Shown: positions 7,736 through 15,098 of the stretch, piece by piece | Layout: the number at the start of each line of letters is the position of its first letter | Position numbering within the stretch: the stretch's first letter is position 1 | NCBI GenBank assembly: GCA_030843315.1 | Contig: JAUUPT010000074.1 | Location: 1 to 19,227, forward strand | Direction of reading: 5' to 3' | From: Bacteroidaceae bacterium | GTDB lineage: Bacteria; Bacteroidota; Bacteroidia; Bacteroidales; Bacteroidaceae | Length of the DNA: 19,227 nucleotides | The notes under the pieces: model-generated | The model's database searches: none | What the model was told of the DNA's origin: nothing | What the model saw: only the letters and a program-made list of their open reading frames with translations | Translations under genes and position numbers: made by a program

Positions 7736-8968
7736 TTATTTTACTTGTTTCAATACCTTTACCAACCTGTCCACAATATCCGCCGCAACCTCAGCTTTTG
7801 ATTTCAACGGATAGTCGGTCTTTCCTTCCCGGTCGATAATACTAATCTTGTTTGTATCGTAACGGAAACCTGCTCCCTCATCATTCAGAGAGTTCAGCAC
7901 AATGAAGTCCAGATTCTTCCGGTTGAGTTTATCCTCGGCATTCAGTTGCTCATTGTTTGTTTCAAGAGCAAAGCCCACAAGAATTTTCTTCCGAGTACCC
8001 GCTTTGTCTTTCAAACTTCCCAGAAAAGCAGCAATATCTTGTGTCGGCTTCAGTTTCAATGTCATATCTCCGGTCTTTCCCCGTTTTATTTTCTCATCGG
8101 CCACCTGTTCAGGAGTATAATCTGCTACCGCTGCCGCCAGGATTGCAGCATCTGCATGACCAAAACAAGTATAGGCAGCATCAAACATCTCCTGTGCCGA
8201 TTCCACCTTATGATATTGGCACATCGGAAAATGAGTCGTCTGCTGAACCGGTCCTGTGATCAATATCACTCTGGCACCCCGGGCGGCACATTCATCTGCA
8301 AGTGCAAAGCCCATTTTGCCGGAAGAATAATTACCGATAAACCGTACCGGATCAATCTTCTCGTAAGTAGGCCCTGTTGTTATCATCACTGTCTTTCCCA
8401 CCAGATCTCCTTCTTTAGATGCAAAATACATCTCTAAATGGCGGATAATATTTTCAGGCTCCTCCATACGTCCCTTCCCCACCAAATGGCTGGCAAGTTC
8501 TCCCGTAGCAGGTTCTATAATATGATTGCCGTAAGAGCGAAGTATATCCAGATTTTTTTGCGTGGAAGGATGGGCATACATATCCAAATCCATAGCAGGC
8601 GCCACGAACACAGGAGCTTTTGCCGAAAGATAAGTAGTAATCAGCATATTATCCGCAATTCCATTTGCCATCTTGCCGATGGTGGAAGCCGTTGCCGGAG
8701 CTATCAGCATGGCATCCGCCCACAAGCCCAGATCCACATGGCTGTTCCACGTACCGTCACGTTGGGCAAAAAACTCGCTGATAACCGGTTTGCTGGTCAA
8801 TGCAGACAATGTAATAGGAGTAATAAACTCCTTGCCGGCAGGAGTAATCACAACCTGCACTTCCGCCCCACGCTTTATCAGTCCGCGGATAATATAACAC
8901 GCTTTATACGCAGCAATACTTCCTGTAATGCCCAACACTATTTTCTTCCCTTTCAGTGTATTTGCCAT
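7736..8968 (-). CDS. coaBC: Bifunctional phosphopantothenoylcysteine decarboxylase / phosphopantothenate-cysteine ligase
   Basis: Two steps of coenzyme A synthesis in one 410-residue protein: ligation of cysteine to 4'-phosphopantothenate (CoaB) and FMN-dependent decarboxylation (CoaC). The CoaC half (about 1-185) has GITGSIAAYKA (13-23), His77 in HVDLGLWAD, APATASTIGKMANGIADN and PAMDLDMY (124-131). The CoaB half has TTGPTYEKIDPVRFIGNYSSGKMG (197-220, with Asn213), AAAVADYTP, KIKR (293-296) and FALETN. Unusual against the E. coli enzyme: Asp127 replaces the Asn of the PxMNxxMW motif, and Ser160 (GELASHLVGKGRM) stands at the Cys158 position. It begins 11 bases after the exonuclease stop, in the dnaN cluster. 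Confidence 0.96.
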   Translation of the reverse strand: MANTLKGKKIVLGITGSIAAYKACYIIRGLIKRGAEVQVVITPAGKEFITPITLSALTSKPVISEFFAQRDGTWNSHVDLGLWADAMLIAPATASTIGKMANGIADNMLITTYLSAKAPVFVAPAMDLDMYAHPSTQKNLDILRSYGNHIIEPATGELASHLVGKGRMEEPENIIRHLEMYFASKEGDLVGKTVMITTGPTYEKIDPVRFIGNYSSGKMGFALADECAARGARVILITGPVQQTTHFPMCQYHKVESAQEMFDAAYTCFGHADAAILAAAVADYTPEQVADEKIKRGKTGDMTLKLKPTQDIAAFLGSLKDKAGTRKKILVGFALETNNEQLNAEDKLNRKNLDFIVLNSLNDEGAGFRYDTNKISIIDREGKTDYPLKSKAEVAADIVDRLVKVLKQVK

Positions 8969-8979
8969 AACATCGAAAG

Positions 8980-9750
8980 TTATTTCTGATTCATTTCACG
9001 CAGGCGTATCTTTGTCAGCATCGCCTTCGTGTTCAGTGTAAAGTCACTGTTCAGTATCCAGCTGTAATAACCGGGATCACGCTTCAGCACCTCAACAACC
9101 GGCATACCTTTGTATTTCCCGAAATTGAAAACTTCCACTCCCTTATCATCATAGACCATACGTCCGGCAAAATCCACATTCTTGTTATAGCTGGAATAGT
9201 CTGAAAGGAAAGCAACATCGTTCTGCAACTCAGGATAACGGTCCAGTTGAGACATCAGCACCTCGTAAGTGGCACGGGTATCGGCTTCTGCCGTATGGGC
9301 ATCTTCCAGATTTCGACCACAATAGAACTTATACGCAGCAGACAATGTGCGCTGCTCCAGTTTATGATAAATTACCTGCACATCCACAAACTTGCGACGG
9401 CTCATATCAATATCCACACCTGCACGGAGAAACTCTTCTGCCAGAACAGGAATATCAAAACGGTTGGAATTGAAACCGGCCAAGTCACAGCCTTCGATGT
9501 CATTGGCAATGTTGCGAGCCACCTCTTTGAAAGTCGGGCAATCTGCTACATCTTCGTCGTAGATGCCGTGAACAGCAGACGATTCGGCAGGAATAGGCAT
9601 TTCGGGATTGATACGCATGGTTTTGGCTTCTTCATTCCCGTTAGGATATACTTTGAGATAACAGATTTCGACAATTCGGTCCGAGTTAATGTTTGTGCCT
9701 GTAGTCTCCAAATCGAAAAAGACAAGCGGATTTTTCAGGTTTAATTTCAT
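8980..9750 (-). CDS. DEDDh 3'-5' exonuclease with ExoX-like C-terminal domain
   Basis: 256-residue DnaQ-superfamily exonuclease. DEDDh residues visible: Asp13 and Glu15 (FFDLETTG), Asp99 (GFNSNRFDIPVL), His152 and Asp157 (DAHTAEADTRA). After the nuclease domain comes Q176-N-D-V-A-F181, in the same place as the clamp-binding QTSMAF of E. coli Pol III epsilon. A small C-terminal module follows (FNFGKYKGMPV...DPGYYSWILNSDF, about 208-236), as in ExoX-like proteins. It is often annotated as Pol III epsilon; whether it proofreads for the replicase or trims DNA in repair cannot be told from sequence. It lies directly downstream of dnaN and 11 bases upstream of coaBC. Confidence 0.9.
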   Translation of the reverse strand: MKLNLKNPLVFFDLETTGTNINSDRIVEICYLKVYPNGNEEAKTMRINPEMPIPAESSAVHGIYDEDVADCPTFKEVARNIANDIEGCDLAGFNSNRFDIPVLAEEFLRAGVDIDMSRRKFVDVQVIYHKLEQRTLSAAYKFYCGRNLEDAHTAEADTRATYEVLMSQLDRYPELQNDVAFLSDYSSYNKNVDFAGRMVYDDKGVEVFNFGKYKGMPVVEVLKRDPGYYSWILNSDFTLNTKAMLTKIRLREMNQK

Positions 9751-9783
9751 TCTATTTTTTATTATTTTGGGGAAACAAGGAAA

Positions 9784-9864
9784 CGAGTTGACAAGTTAAC
9801 AAGAGGGATCGTTTTTGCCTTCTCATTCCCCCGTCAACTTGTCAACTCGTCAACTTGTCAACTG
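9784..9864. repeat. Octamer array and long hairpin between dnaN and the exonuclease gene
   Basis: Four head-to-tail octamers GTCAACTN occupy 9833-9864 (last base T, C, T, G). The opposite-sense copy at 9784-9800 pairs with 9833-9849 over 17 bp with one mismatch, leaving a 32-base loop. It starts about 10 bases after the dnaN stop in the direction of transcription. There is no clean T-tract, so it could be a processing hairpin, weak terminator or dispersed repeat. Confidence 0.7.
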
Positions 9865-9873
9865 TATTTAAAT

Positions 9874-10998
9874 TTAGTCATTCAGCATCATCGGCATCAA
9901 CAGCATCAGCAAATCTTCATTTTCTTCCTGCTCTACCGGAATGATGACACCTGCACGTGAAGGATCTGCCAATTCAATGATAACCTCCTCAGCAGAAATA
10001 TTGTTCAGGATATCAATCAAGAAAGTAGATTTAAAACCGATACTCATCGGATTACCTGCATATTGGCAAACCAGCGATTCTTCTGCCGAAGTGGAGAAAT
10101 CTATATCCTGTGCTGAAATCACAATCAGGTTTTCCTGCATACGCAGTTTGATAAGGCTGCTTGCCTGTGAAGAAAAGATAGATACGCGACGCAGTGCTCC
10201 AACCAGCTGTTGACGATCTACCGTTACTTTATACGGATTGTTTTGCGGAATTACAGAATTATAATTAGGATAACGTCCCTCAATCAAGCGACATACCATA
10301 CGATAGCTCTCCAAAGTAAACACAGCATTTCGTTCATCAAATTCGATAGTCACCATGCCTTGTTCCTTCGGCAGCAGATTCTTCATCAAAGAAGCAGGCT
10401 TCTTTGGAAGAATAAAGGCAGCACGCTCATTACCTTTGGCAGCCAGCGTTTTGCAGCGTACCAACTTATGACCGTCTGACGCAACCATAGTAATATCTTC
10501 CGTTGTAATATCAAAATAGATACCGTTCATCACCGGACGAAGTTCATCATCGGCTGTGGCAAACACGGCACGGTTTATACCACCCAGTAATATCTGAGCA
10601 TCCATCTCCACACGTACGGCACTTTCACCCAACATAGCCGACTGTGGGAACTCATCTGCATTCTGCCCCATCAGGCTGTATTTACCATTCTGATACTGTA
10701 CTGTAATTTCAAGAGAATCCGTGTTGATATCGAATGCCAGCGGTTGCTCCGGGATTTCCTTCAAAGCATCCAGCAAAGTCTTGGCTGCAATGGCAAAACG
10801 TCCGTCGGTGTCACTTTCGTTCACTTCGACCGTAGTGACCATCGTTGTTTCGCTGTCGGAAACAGTTACAGACAAGGTTCCGTCTTGCAGTTCAAAGAGG
10901 AAACAATCCAATATAGGCAGTGCATTCTTCGAATTAATCACGCGGCTGATAGCCTGCAAACGGCTGGAAAGCGCAGTACTTGAAACGATAAATTTCAT
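9874..10998 (-). CDS. dnaN: DNA polymerase III beta sliding clamp
   Basis: Ring-shaped processivity factor of the replicase, 374 residues (E. coli 366). The N-terminal MKFIVSSTALSSRLQAISRVINSKNALPILDCFLFE, the central AVFATADDELRPVMNGIYFDI and LVRCKTLAAKG, and the C-terminal LMLLMPMML ending (compare VVMPMRL) are characteristic. The three clamp folds of about 120 residues each fit the length. A strong promoter lies 50-80 bases upstream. It is the first gene of a leftward cluster running to the TPR protein gene. dnaA is not next to it here, unlike in many other bacteria. Confidence 0.98.
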   Translation of the reverse strand: MKFIVSSTALSSRLQAISRVINSKNALPILDCFLFELQDGTLSVTVSDSETTMVTTVEVNESDTDGRFAIAAKTLLDALKEIPEQPLAFDINTDSLEITVQYQNGKYSLMGQNADEFPQSAMLGESAVRVEMDAQILLGGINRAVFATADDELRPVMNGIYFDITTEDITMVASDGHKLVRCKTLAAKGNERAAFILPKKPASLMKNLLPKEQGMVTIEFDERNAVFTLESYRMVCRLIEGRYPNYNSVIPQNNPYKVTVDRQQLVGALRRVSIFSSQASSLIKLRMQENLIVISAQDIDFSTSAEESLVCQYAGNPMSIGFKSTFLIDILNNISAEEVIIELADPSRAGVIIPVEQEENEDLLMLLMPMMLND

Positions 10999-11048
10999 AT
11001 CTTCTGTATATTTAAGTTTTTTATTTAGCTATCTTCTAAACTAACGGA

Positions 11049-11079
11049 CAAAGTTAAAAAAAGAATTCCCTACGACAAA
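11049..11079 (-). promoter_or_regulatory. dnaN promoter
   Basis: Minus strand: TTTG (11079-11076), 19-bp spacer, TAACTTTG (11056-11049), an exact match to the Bacteroides primary-sigma consensus. Initiation near 11041 leaves a leader of about 43 bases. Confidence 0.8.
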
Positions 11080-11106
11080 GAAATAGTAAGAAAAAACAGC
11101 CTATTA

Positions 11107-11139
11107 TTCGTCTCATATTCCTAAAAAATTGTAACTTCG
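11107..11139 (+). promoter_or_regulatory. Promoter of the DUF3127 gene
   Basis: TTCG (11107-11110), 21-bp spacer, TAACTTCG (11132-11139): one mismatch in each box against TTTG/TAnnTTTG, correct spacing. Initiation near 11146 puts the ATG about 17 bases downstream, after an A-rich AAAAAGAGAACA. Confidence 0.55.
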
Positions 11140-11162
11140 CCGCATCATTTAAAAAGAGAACA

Positions 11163-11531
11163 ATGGAATTTACAGGAAAAATCATCGCTATACTCCAGCC
11201 CAGAGGCGGAGTTTCAAAGTCAGGCAATGAGTGGAAGTCGCAAGAATATGTGATTGAAGACCACGGTCAATATCCCCGCAAAATGTGCTTCGACGTATTC
11301 GGCGCAGACAAAATTGAGCAATTCAACATTCAGATGGGTGAAGAACTGACAGTATCTTTCGACGTGGACGCACGTCAATGGCAAGACCGTTGGTTCAACA
11401 GTATTCGTGCATGGAAAGTAGAGCGCGTCAGCAATGCTGCACCCGCACCAGGCGCTCCCGTTCCTCCACCGGCACCAAGTGCCGCACCGGAATTCCTTGC
11501 AGGTGATGCAAAGGACGATCTGCCGTTCTAA
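11163..11531 (+). CDS. DUF3127 OB-fold protein with SSB-like acidic C-terminal tip
   Basis: 122 residues. Residues 1-90 (EFTGKIIAIL, KSGNEWKSQEYVIED, FDVFG, GEELTVSFDVDARQW, RWFNSIRAWKVE) fit the DUF3127 family, whose strand pattern resembles an SSB-like OB fold. A Pro/Ala-rich linker (about 94-113) follows, and the protein ends KDDLPF, very like the SSB tail DDDIPF used to recruit repair and replication proteins. I infer a single-stranded nucleic-acid-binding or replication accessory role; this is not proven. It is monocistronic, divergent from dnaN with its own promoter, and closed by a strong hairpin. Not a canonical SSB: too short and without the usual SSB core motifs. Confidence 0.85.
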   Translation: MEFTGKIIAILQPRGGVSKSGNEWKSQEYVIEDHGQYPRKMCFDVFGADKIEQFNIQMGEELTVSFDVDARQWQDRWFNSIRAWKVERVSNAAPAPGAPVPPPAPSAAPEFLAGDAKDDLPF

Positions 11532-11547
11532 AACCCCGAAAGAACAC

Positions 11548-11601
11548 AACAAAAGCTATATCGGGATGATTTGTAAGACTCATTCCGATATAGCTTTTGT
11601 T
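11548..11601. terminator. Bidirectional terminator between the DUF3127 gene and the 545-residue gene
   Basis: Arms 11548-11569 and 11580-11601 pair over 22 bp with a single G-U position and a 10-base loop. The outer ends are A-rich on the left and T-rich on the right (CTTTTGTTTTA), so each strand gives a U-tail. It lies between two convergent stop codons (11531 and 11616). Confidence 0.85.
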
Positions 11602-11615
11602 TTATGCGGACTAAT

Positions 11616-13253
11616 TTATTTCTCGCCTTTATACAGCAACACAATGTTGGGATATACCACTCCTTCCGAACAGGTAAACTGTATGGCAAGCACGAAGTGG
11701 CGGAAGAATTTGGCCTGACGGAAGAAGAAATTCGGTATCAGGCGTACATAGCTTTCGGGCTGGTGCAACATAGTCTCCATATCTACCATCATAAGGAAGT
11801 TATAAGTTTGCGCAAGGCTTCCTATTCCCTCCTCATATACCGAAGCGCCCTCCAGAACTTCCCCATTCTCTATCGCATGTATATACGCAGAAAGACTGGA
11901 AGCATCGGGAGCCAGCAACAGATTCCCACGATAGAAGCAAGCAAAGGTATATAATGCCGATTCAGTAATACCCGTCATCTGAGTGAGCAGCGTATTGCGG
12001 GGCAGCACATACTGTTTGTACCTCCTCGCTTTAGGATATCGGGCATAATCGGGAACTATTTTCGGCGTAGGCGGCGCATCCTCCTCCCGAGGAGTGGTAT
12101 ACAGCAAAGACTGCAAACGGCGTTCCGCTGCCTGTTCATTTTTCATGGGTATGCACATCACTGCACACGGAAGTTTGTTCAAAGTATCGCTCGACTGGAA
12201 AAGGCAGGACAAGACACTCTCTCCGGCATAATCGTTCAAGAAAGAAATCCATTCTTCATCCCGGCTCTTTATATAATCTGAGTAAGTGGCTTTGGCATAT
12301 TCCTGACGGGCAGTAAAGTTGAATACAGCTTCCCGGTCGGAAAGCGCCCAACGGTCATAAAAGAAGGTGGATGCCGGAAGATAAGTTCCCAGAAAGCCCT
12401 CCACAGGCCTCTGCTCACGCAGAGCATTGATAAATGTCTGTGTGGAATCTGCGCCATGACTAATGCCGGAACAGTAGATAGCGTCTTCGTTGAACTTCAT
12501 ATCAAATTCCGCCCAACTGCCCAAACGGGTTTGCGAACGAATGCCATCCGTAGGTTTACCCATATCGACCGCTTTCATACGCACATATACCGTGGCAGCC
12601 ACATTGCTGTGTTTACCCGCATGCATAGCACTAAAAGAAGGCAGATTCATCAACGACTTCTTGTCACGGCGTGCATCAATCACATGCTCTATCAGCCGTT
12701 TCTGAAAACTGACCGCCAAGAAGTCCGAGGTCAGATAAGCTGCCAGAAAACGACCGTCCGGCATCGAATAGATACGAATCTCTTCCCCATTATAATCAAA
12801 GAATTTGGAAGGGAATGTACTAGAGCAATACTTCTGCACAAAAGACTCCACCAACTCATAATCGCCCGAACCAAGGCTGCAATACAATACCTGATTCATC
12901 GGTGTATCTGGTTCATGAAAACTAATCAGCATCTTGTTCATCTGCTTACTTAGTCCATGCGGAGTATCTTCTACCAATGTGCCGAGATACTTCTTCAGGT
13001 AAACAAAAAGTTCGGAAACATATAAGAAGTGATTGTCTTTGCTGCAATTCAGTTCATTGATATCGTCCACTAAATCCGCCATACGGTCGGTTTCGAGTAT
13101 GGCGGTGGCATCTTGCGGCACCAAAGAATAAAGATTAAATTCCCGCTGGTCTTCCACCGAATTCAATCGCAGGAATGAATACACACCGAACCCCGTACAT
13201 AGCAGCACTACGGACACAACGACAGCTATCTGTATGAGGAGTCGGAGTTTCAT
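11616..13253 (-). CDS. Membrane-anchored protein of unknown function, possibly DUF3352-like
   Basis: 545 residues. Residues about 7-29 form one hydrophobic helix after a short basic start (MKLRLLIQ), without an obvious cleavage site, so a signal anchor with a large outside domain is likely. The mature start, SLVPQDATAILETDRMADLVDDINEL, resembles DUF3352-type proteins, but I am not certain of the family. No catalytic motif is seen, and few cysteines. It has an excellent own promoter at 13277-13307, with only about 17 bases of leader, so it can be expressed apart from the upstream PhnP-like gene. The shared bidirectional terminator ends it. Function unknown. Confidence 0.8.
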   Translation of the reverse strand: MKLRLLIQIAVVVSVVLLCTGFGVYSFLRLNSVEDQREFNLYSLVPQDATAILETDRMADLVDDINELNCSKDNHFLYVSELFVYLKKYLGTLVEDTPHGLSKQMNKMLISFHEPDTPMNQVLYCSLGSGDYELVESFVQKYCSSTFPSKFFDYNGEEIRIYSMPDGRFLAAYLTSDFLAVSFQKRLIEHVIDARRDKKSLMNLPSFSAMHAGKHSNVAATVYVRMKAVDMGKPTDGIRSQTRLGSWAEFDMKFNEDAIYCSGISHGADSTQTFINALREQRPVEGFLGTYLPASTFFYDRWALSDREAVFNFTARQEYAKATYSDYIKSRDEEWISFLNDYAGESVLSCLFQSSDTLNKLPCAVMCIPMKNEQAAERRLQSLLYTTPREEDAPPTPKIVPDYARYPKARRYKQYVLPRNTLLTQMTGITESALYTFACFYRGNLLLAPDASSLSAYIHAIENGEVLEGASVYEEGIGSLAQTYNFLMMVDMETMLHQPESYVRLIPNFFFRQAKFFRHFVLAIQFTCSEGVVYPNIVLLYKGEK

Positions 13254-13276
13254 GGCGTTTAATCATCAACTTTTTG

Positions 13277-13307
13277 CAAAAATAAGCATTTCTACTAATA
13301 AAACAAA
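13277..13307 (-). promoter_or_regulatory. Promoter of the 545-residue membrane protein gene
   Basis: Minus strand: TTTG (13307-13304), 19-bp spacer, TATTTTTG (13284-13277), an exact match to TTTG-N19-TAnnTTTG. Initiation near 13270. Confidence 0.75.
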
Positions 13308-13325
13308 ACAAATGTTTCAAAAAGT

Positions 13326-14090
13326 TTAGAAATCTATTTCAAGACCATCATACGCAAAGTGTACATGGGGCGGAAGTTGCTTGCTTATTTCAGCATGCAG
13401 CCCTATACCATGGCTCATGTGGATAAAATAGGTTTCTTTAGCGCCTATACGTTCGGCTGCAATCAATGCCTCAGAAATACTCTGGTGCGTAGGATGCGGT
13501 TTTACACGCAAAGCGTTCATTACCAAAACATCCAGTCCTTTCAATTGTTCATAAGATTCTTCCGGCATCGTATGCATATCCGTCACATACCCCAAACGTC
13601 CGCCGATGCGATAACCCAAAATAGGCAAACGCCCGTGCATCACCCGGATGGGCAACACTTCCGTATGGCAGATTTGAAACGGATTGCCAGGCTCCACCTC
13701 TTGCAGATAAATACGGGGAACACCCGGATATACTTTATCGACAAAGCAATATGGCATTCGCCCCCGCAGATGGGTGGCAGTGTAAGCATCGGAGTAAATA
13801 GGAATATCAGCAAAACGACCGAACGGACGCAGGTCGTCCAACCCGCCTACGTGGTCGTAATGTTCGTGAGTAATCAAAACACCGTCTATCTTCTCAAAAG
13901 AAGCGGTGCGCAACATCTGTTCCCTGAAATCGGGACCACAATCTATCTGTATTACTGCATCGTCCGTATGCACCAGGGCAGATGCACGCAAGCGGTTGTC
14001 CCGCGGATCAGTAGAAGTACAAACCGGACAAGTGCAACCTATTTCCGGTACGCCGGTAGAGGTTCCACTTCCTAATATTCTTAATCTCAT
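13326..14090 (-). CDS. PhnP-like metallo-beta-lactamase-fold hydrolase
   Basis: 254 residues. The metal site is complete: THEHYDH (His75, His77, Asp79, His80), His152, Asp171 and His224/His227. An N-terminal GCTCPVC (Cys19, Cys21, Cys24) matches the extra zinc-binding cysteines of E. coli PhnP, a phosphoribosyl cyclic phosphodiesterase. The start GSGTSTGVPEIGC also resembles PhnP. No C-P lyase genes are nearby, so the natural substrate here is open; a phosphodiester is the best guess. It lies 13 bases after the murB stop, probably in the same transcript. Cytoplasmic. Confidence 0.88.
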   Translation of the reverse strand: MRLRILGSGTSTGVPEIGCTCPVCTSTDPRDNRLRASALVHTDDAVIQIDCGPDFREQMLRTASFEKIDGVLITHEHYDHVGGLDDLRPFGRFADIPIYSDAYTATHLRGRMPYCFVDKVYPGVPRIYLQEVEPGNPFQICHTEVLPIRVMHGRLPILGYRIGGRLGYVTDMHTMPEESYEQLKGLDVLVMNALRVKPHPTHQSISEALIAAERIGAKETYFIHMSHGIGLHAEISKQLPPHVHFAYDGLEIDF

Positions 14091-14103
14091 AATATCTAAT
14101 TAC

Positions 14104-15084
14104 CTATATAAAATTCACTTCCGGATGTATGTCAATCCCGAACTTCTCGCGGACAGCAGCCCGCACGGCATCCGACAGAGCCACAATATCGGCCCCCGTA
14201 GCCCCTCCCAGATTAACAAGCACCAATGCCTGCTTGTCGTGCACAGCGGCAGGTCCCAGCGATTTGCCTTTCCAGCCACACTGTTCTATCATCCAGCCGG
14301 CAGGTACTTTCACACAATCGCCCCCCATATCATAATGGGGCATACCGGGGTATTCGCGCTGCAAGGCTTCAAATTGTGTACGGGACACGATGGGGTTCAT
14401 AAAGAAGCTACCCGCATTACCCAGAACCTTCGGATCGGGCAACTTGCTCTCACGGATATCGATAATCACCCGACGCAATGTTTTTAAGTCCGTAACCGGA
14501 TATTTCTCCAATTCTTGCCGGATAGTACCATAATCCAGCGTATAATATTCCTTCTTACTCAAACAGAAATTCACATAGGTCACAAACACTGATTTCATTG
14601 CAGGTTGCTTAAAGATGCTCTTACGATAAGAGTAGTCGCACTCATCAGCTTGATAAACACGCTTCTCTCCCTGAATGTTTACAGTTTCGACCGAAGTAAT
14701 CAAATCCTTCACCTCCACACCATAAGCTCCGATATTCTGCACTGCGCTCGCTCCTACTTCACCGGGTATCAACGACAGGTTCTCGGCGCCATACCAGCCC
14801 TGTTCCACACAGTATGCTACAAAATCGTCCCATATCACACCGGCACCCACACGTACCTGCACCTTTTCTTCGTTCTCCGCCGTCACTTCCACACCGCCGA
14901 TGCGCGAATGCAACACCGTACCCTCATAATCTCCGGTGAACAGCAGATTGCTTCCGGCACCGATATGCAAATAAGGCACAGTAACGCTTCCCGCCTCAAT
15001 CATCTCCCCAAGTTCTTCTTCCGAACTATATTCCAGAAACTTTGCAGCAGCAACCTCAATGCCGAATGTATTAGGTATTTTCAT
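14104..15084 (-). CDS. murB: UDP-N-acetylenolpyruvoylglucosamine reductase
   Basis: FAD enzyme that reduces UDP-GlcNAc-enolpyruvate to UDP-MurNAc with NADPH in peptidoglycan synthesis. About 326 residues, type I (E. coli-like). Motifs: NTFGIEV at the N-terminus, LHIGAGSNLLF, a GAGVIWDDFVAYCVEQGWYGAENLSLIPGEVGA FAD region, DCDYSYRKSIF-type loop, the catalytic serine in GNAGSFFMNP (around 226) and the glutamate in HPEVNFI at the end. The frame could open at a TTG at 15087, but ATG 15084 follows directly and is preferred. The N-terminus before NTFG is short but comparable with E. coli. It sits 14 bases after the DUF4348 lipoprotein stop. Confidence 0.96.
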   Translation of the reverse strand: MKIPNTFGIEVAAAKFLEYSSEEELGEMIEAGSVTVPYLHIGAGSNLLFTGDYEGTVLHSRIGGVEVTAENEEKVQVRVGAGVIWDDFVAYCVEQGWYGAENLSLIPGEVGASAVQNIGAYGVEVKDLITSVETVNIQGEKRVYQADECDYSYRKSIFKQPAMKSVFVTYVNFCLSKKEYYTLDYGTIRQELEKYPVTDLKTLRRVIIDIRESKLPDPKVLGNAGSFFMNPIVSRTQFEALQREYPGMPHYDMGGDCVKVPAGWMIEQCGWKGKSLGPAAVHDKQALVLVNLGGATGADIVALSDAVRAAVREKFGIDIHPEVNFI

Positions 15085-15098
15085 CAACCAATCATTAA

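Noticed and set aside
7946..8437. Long plus-strand frames opposite coaBC, and similar ones opposite the exonuclease, PhnP-like and DUF4348 genes
   Set aside because: All are fully antisense to genes with clear family motifs and show no domain of their own.
9751..9873. CRISPR-like array in the GTCAACTN octamers
   Set aside because: The units are 8 bp and abut with no spacers, and no cas genes are present.
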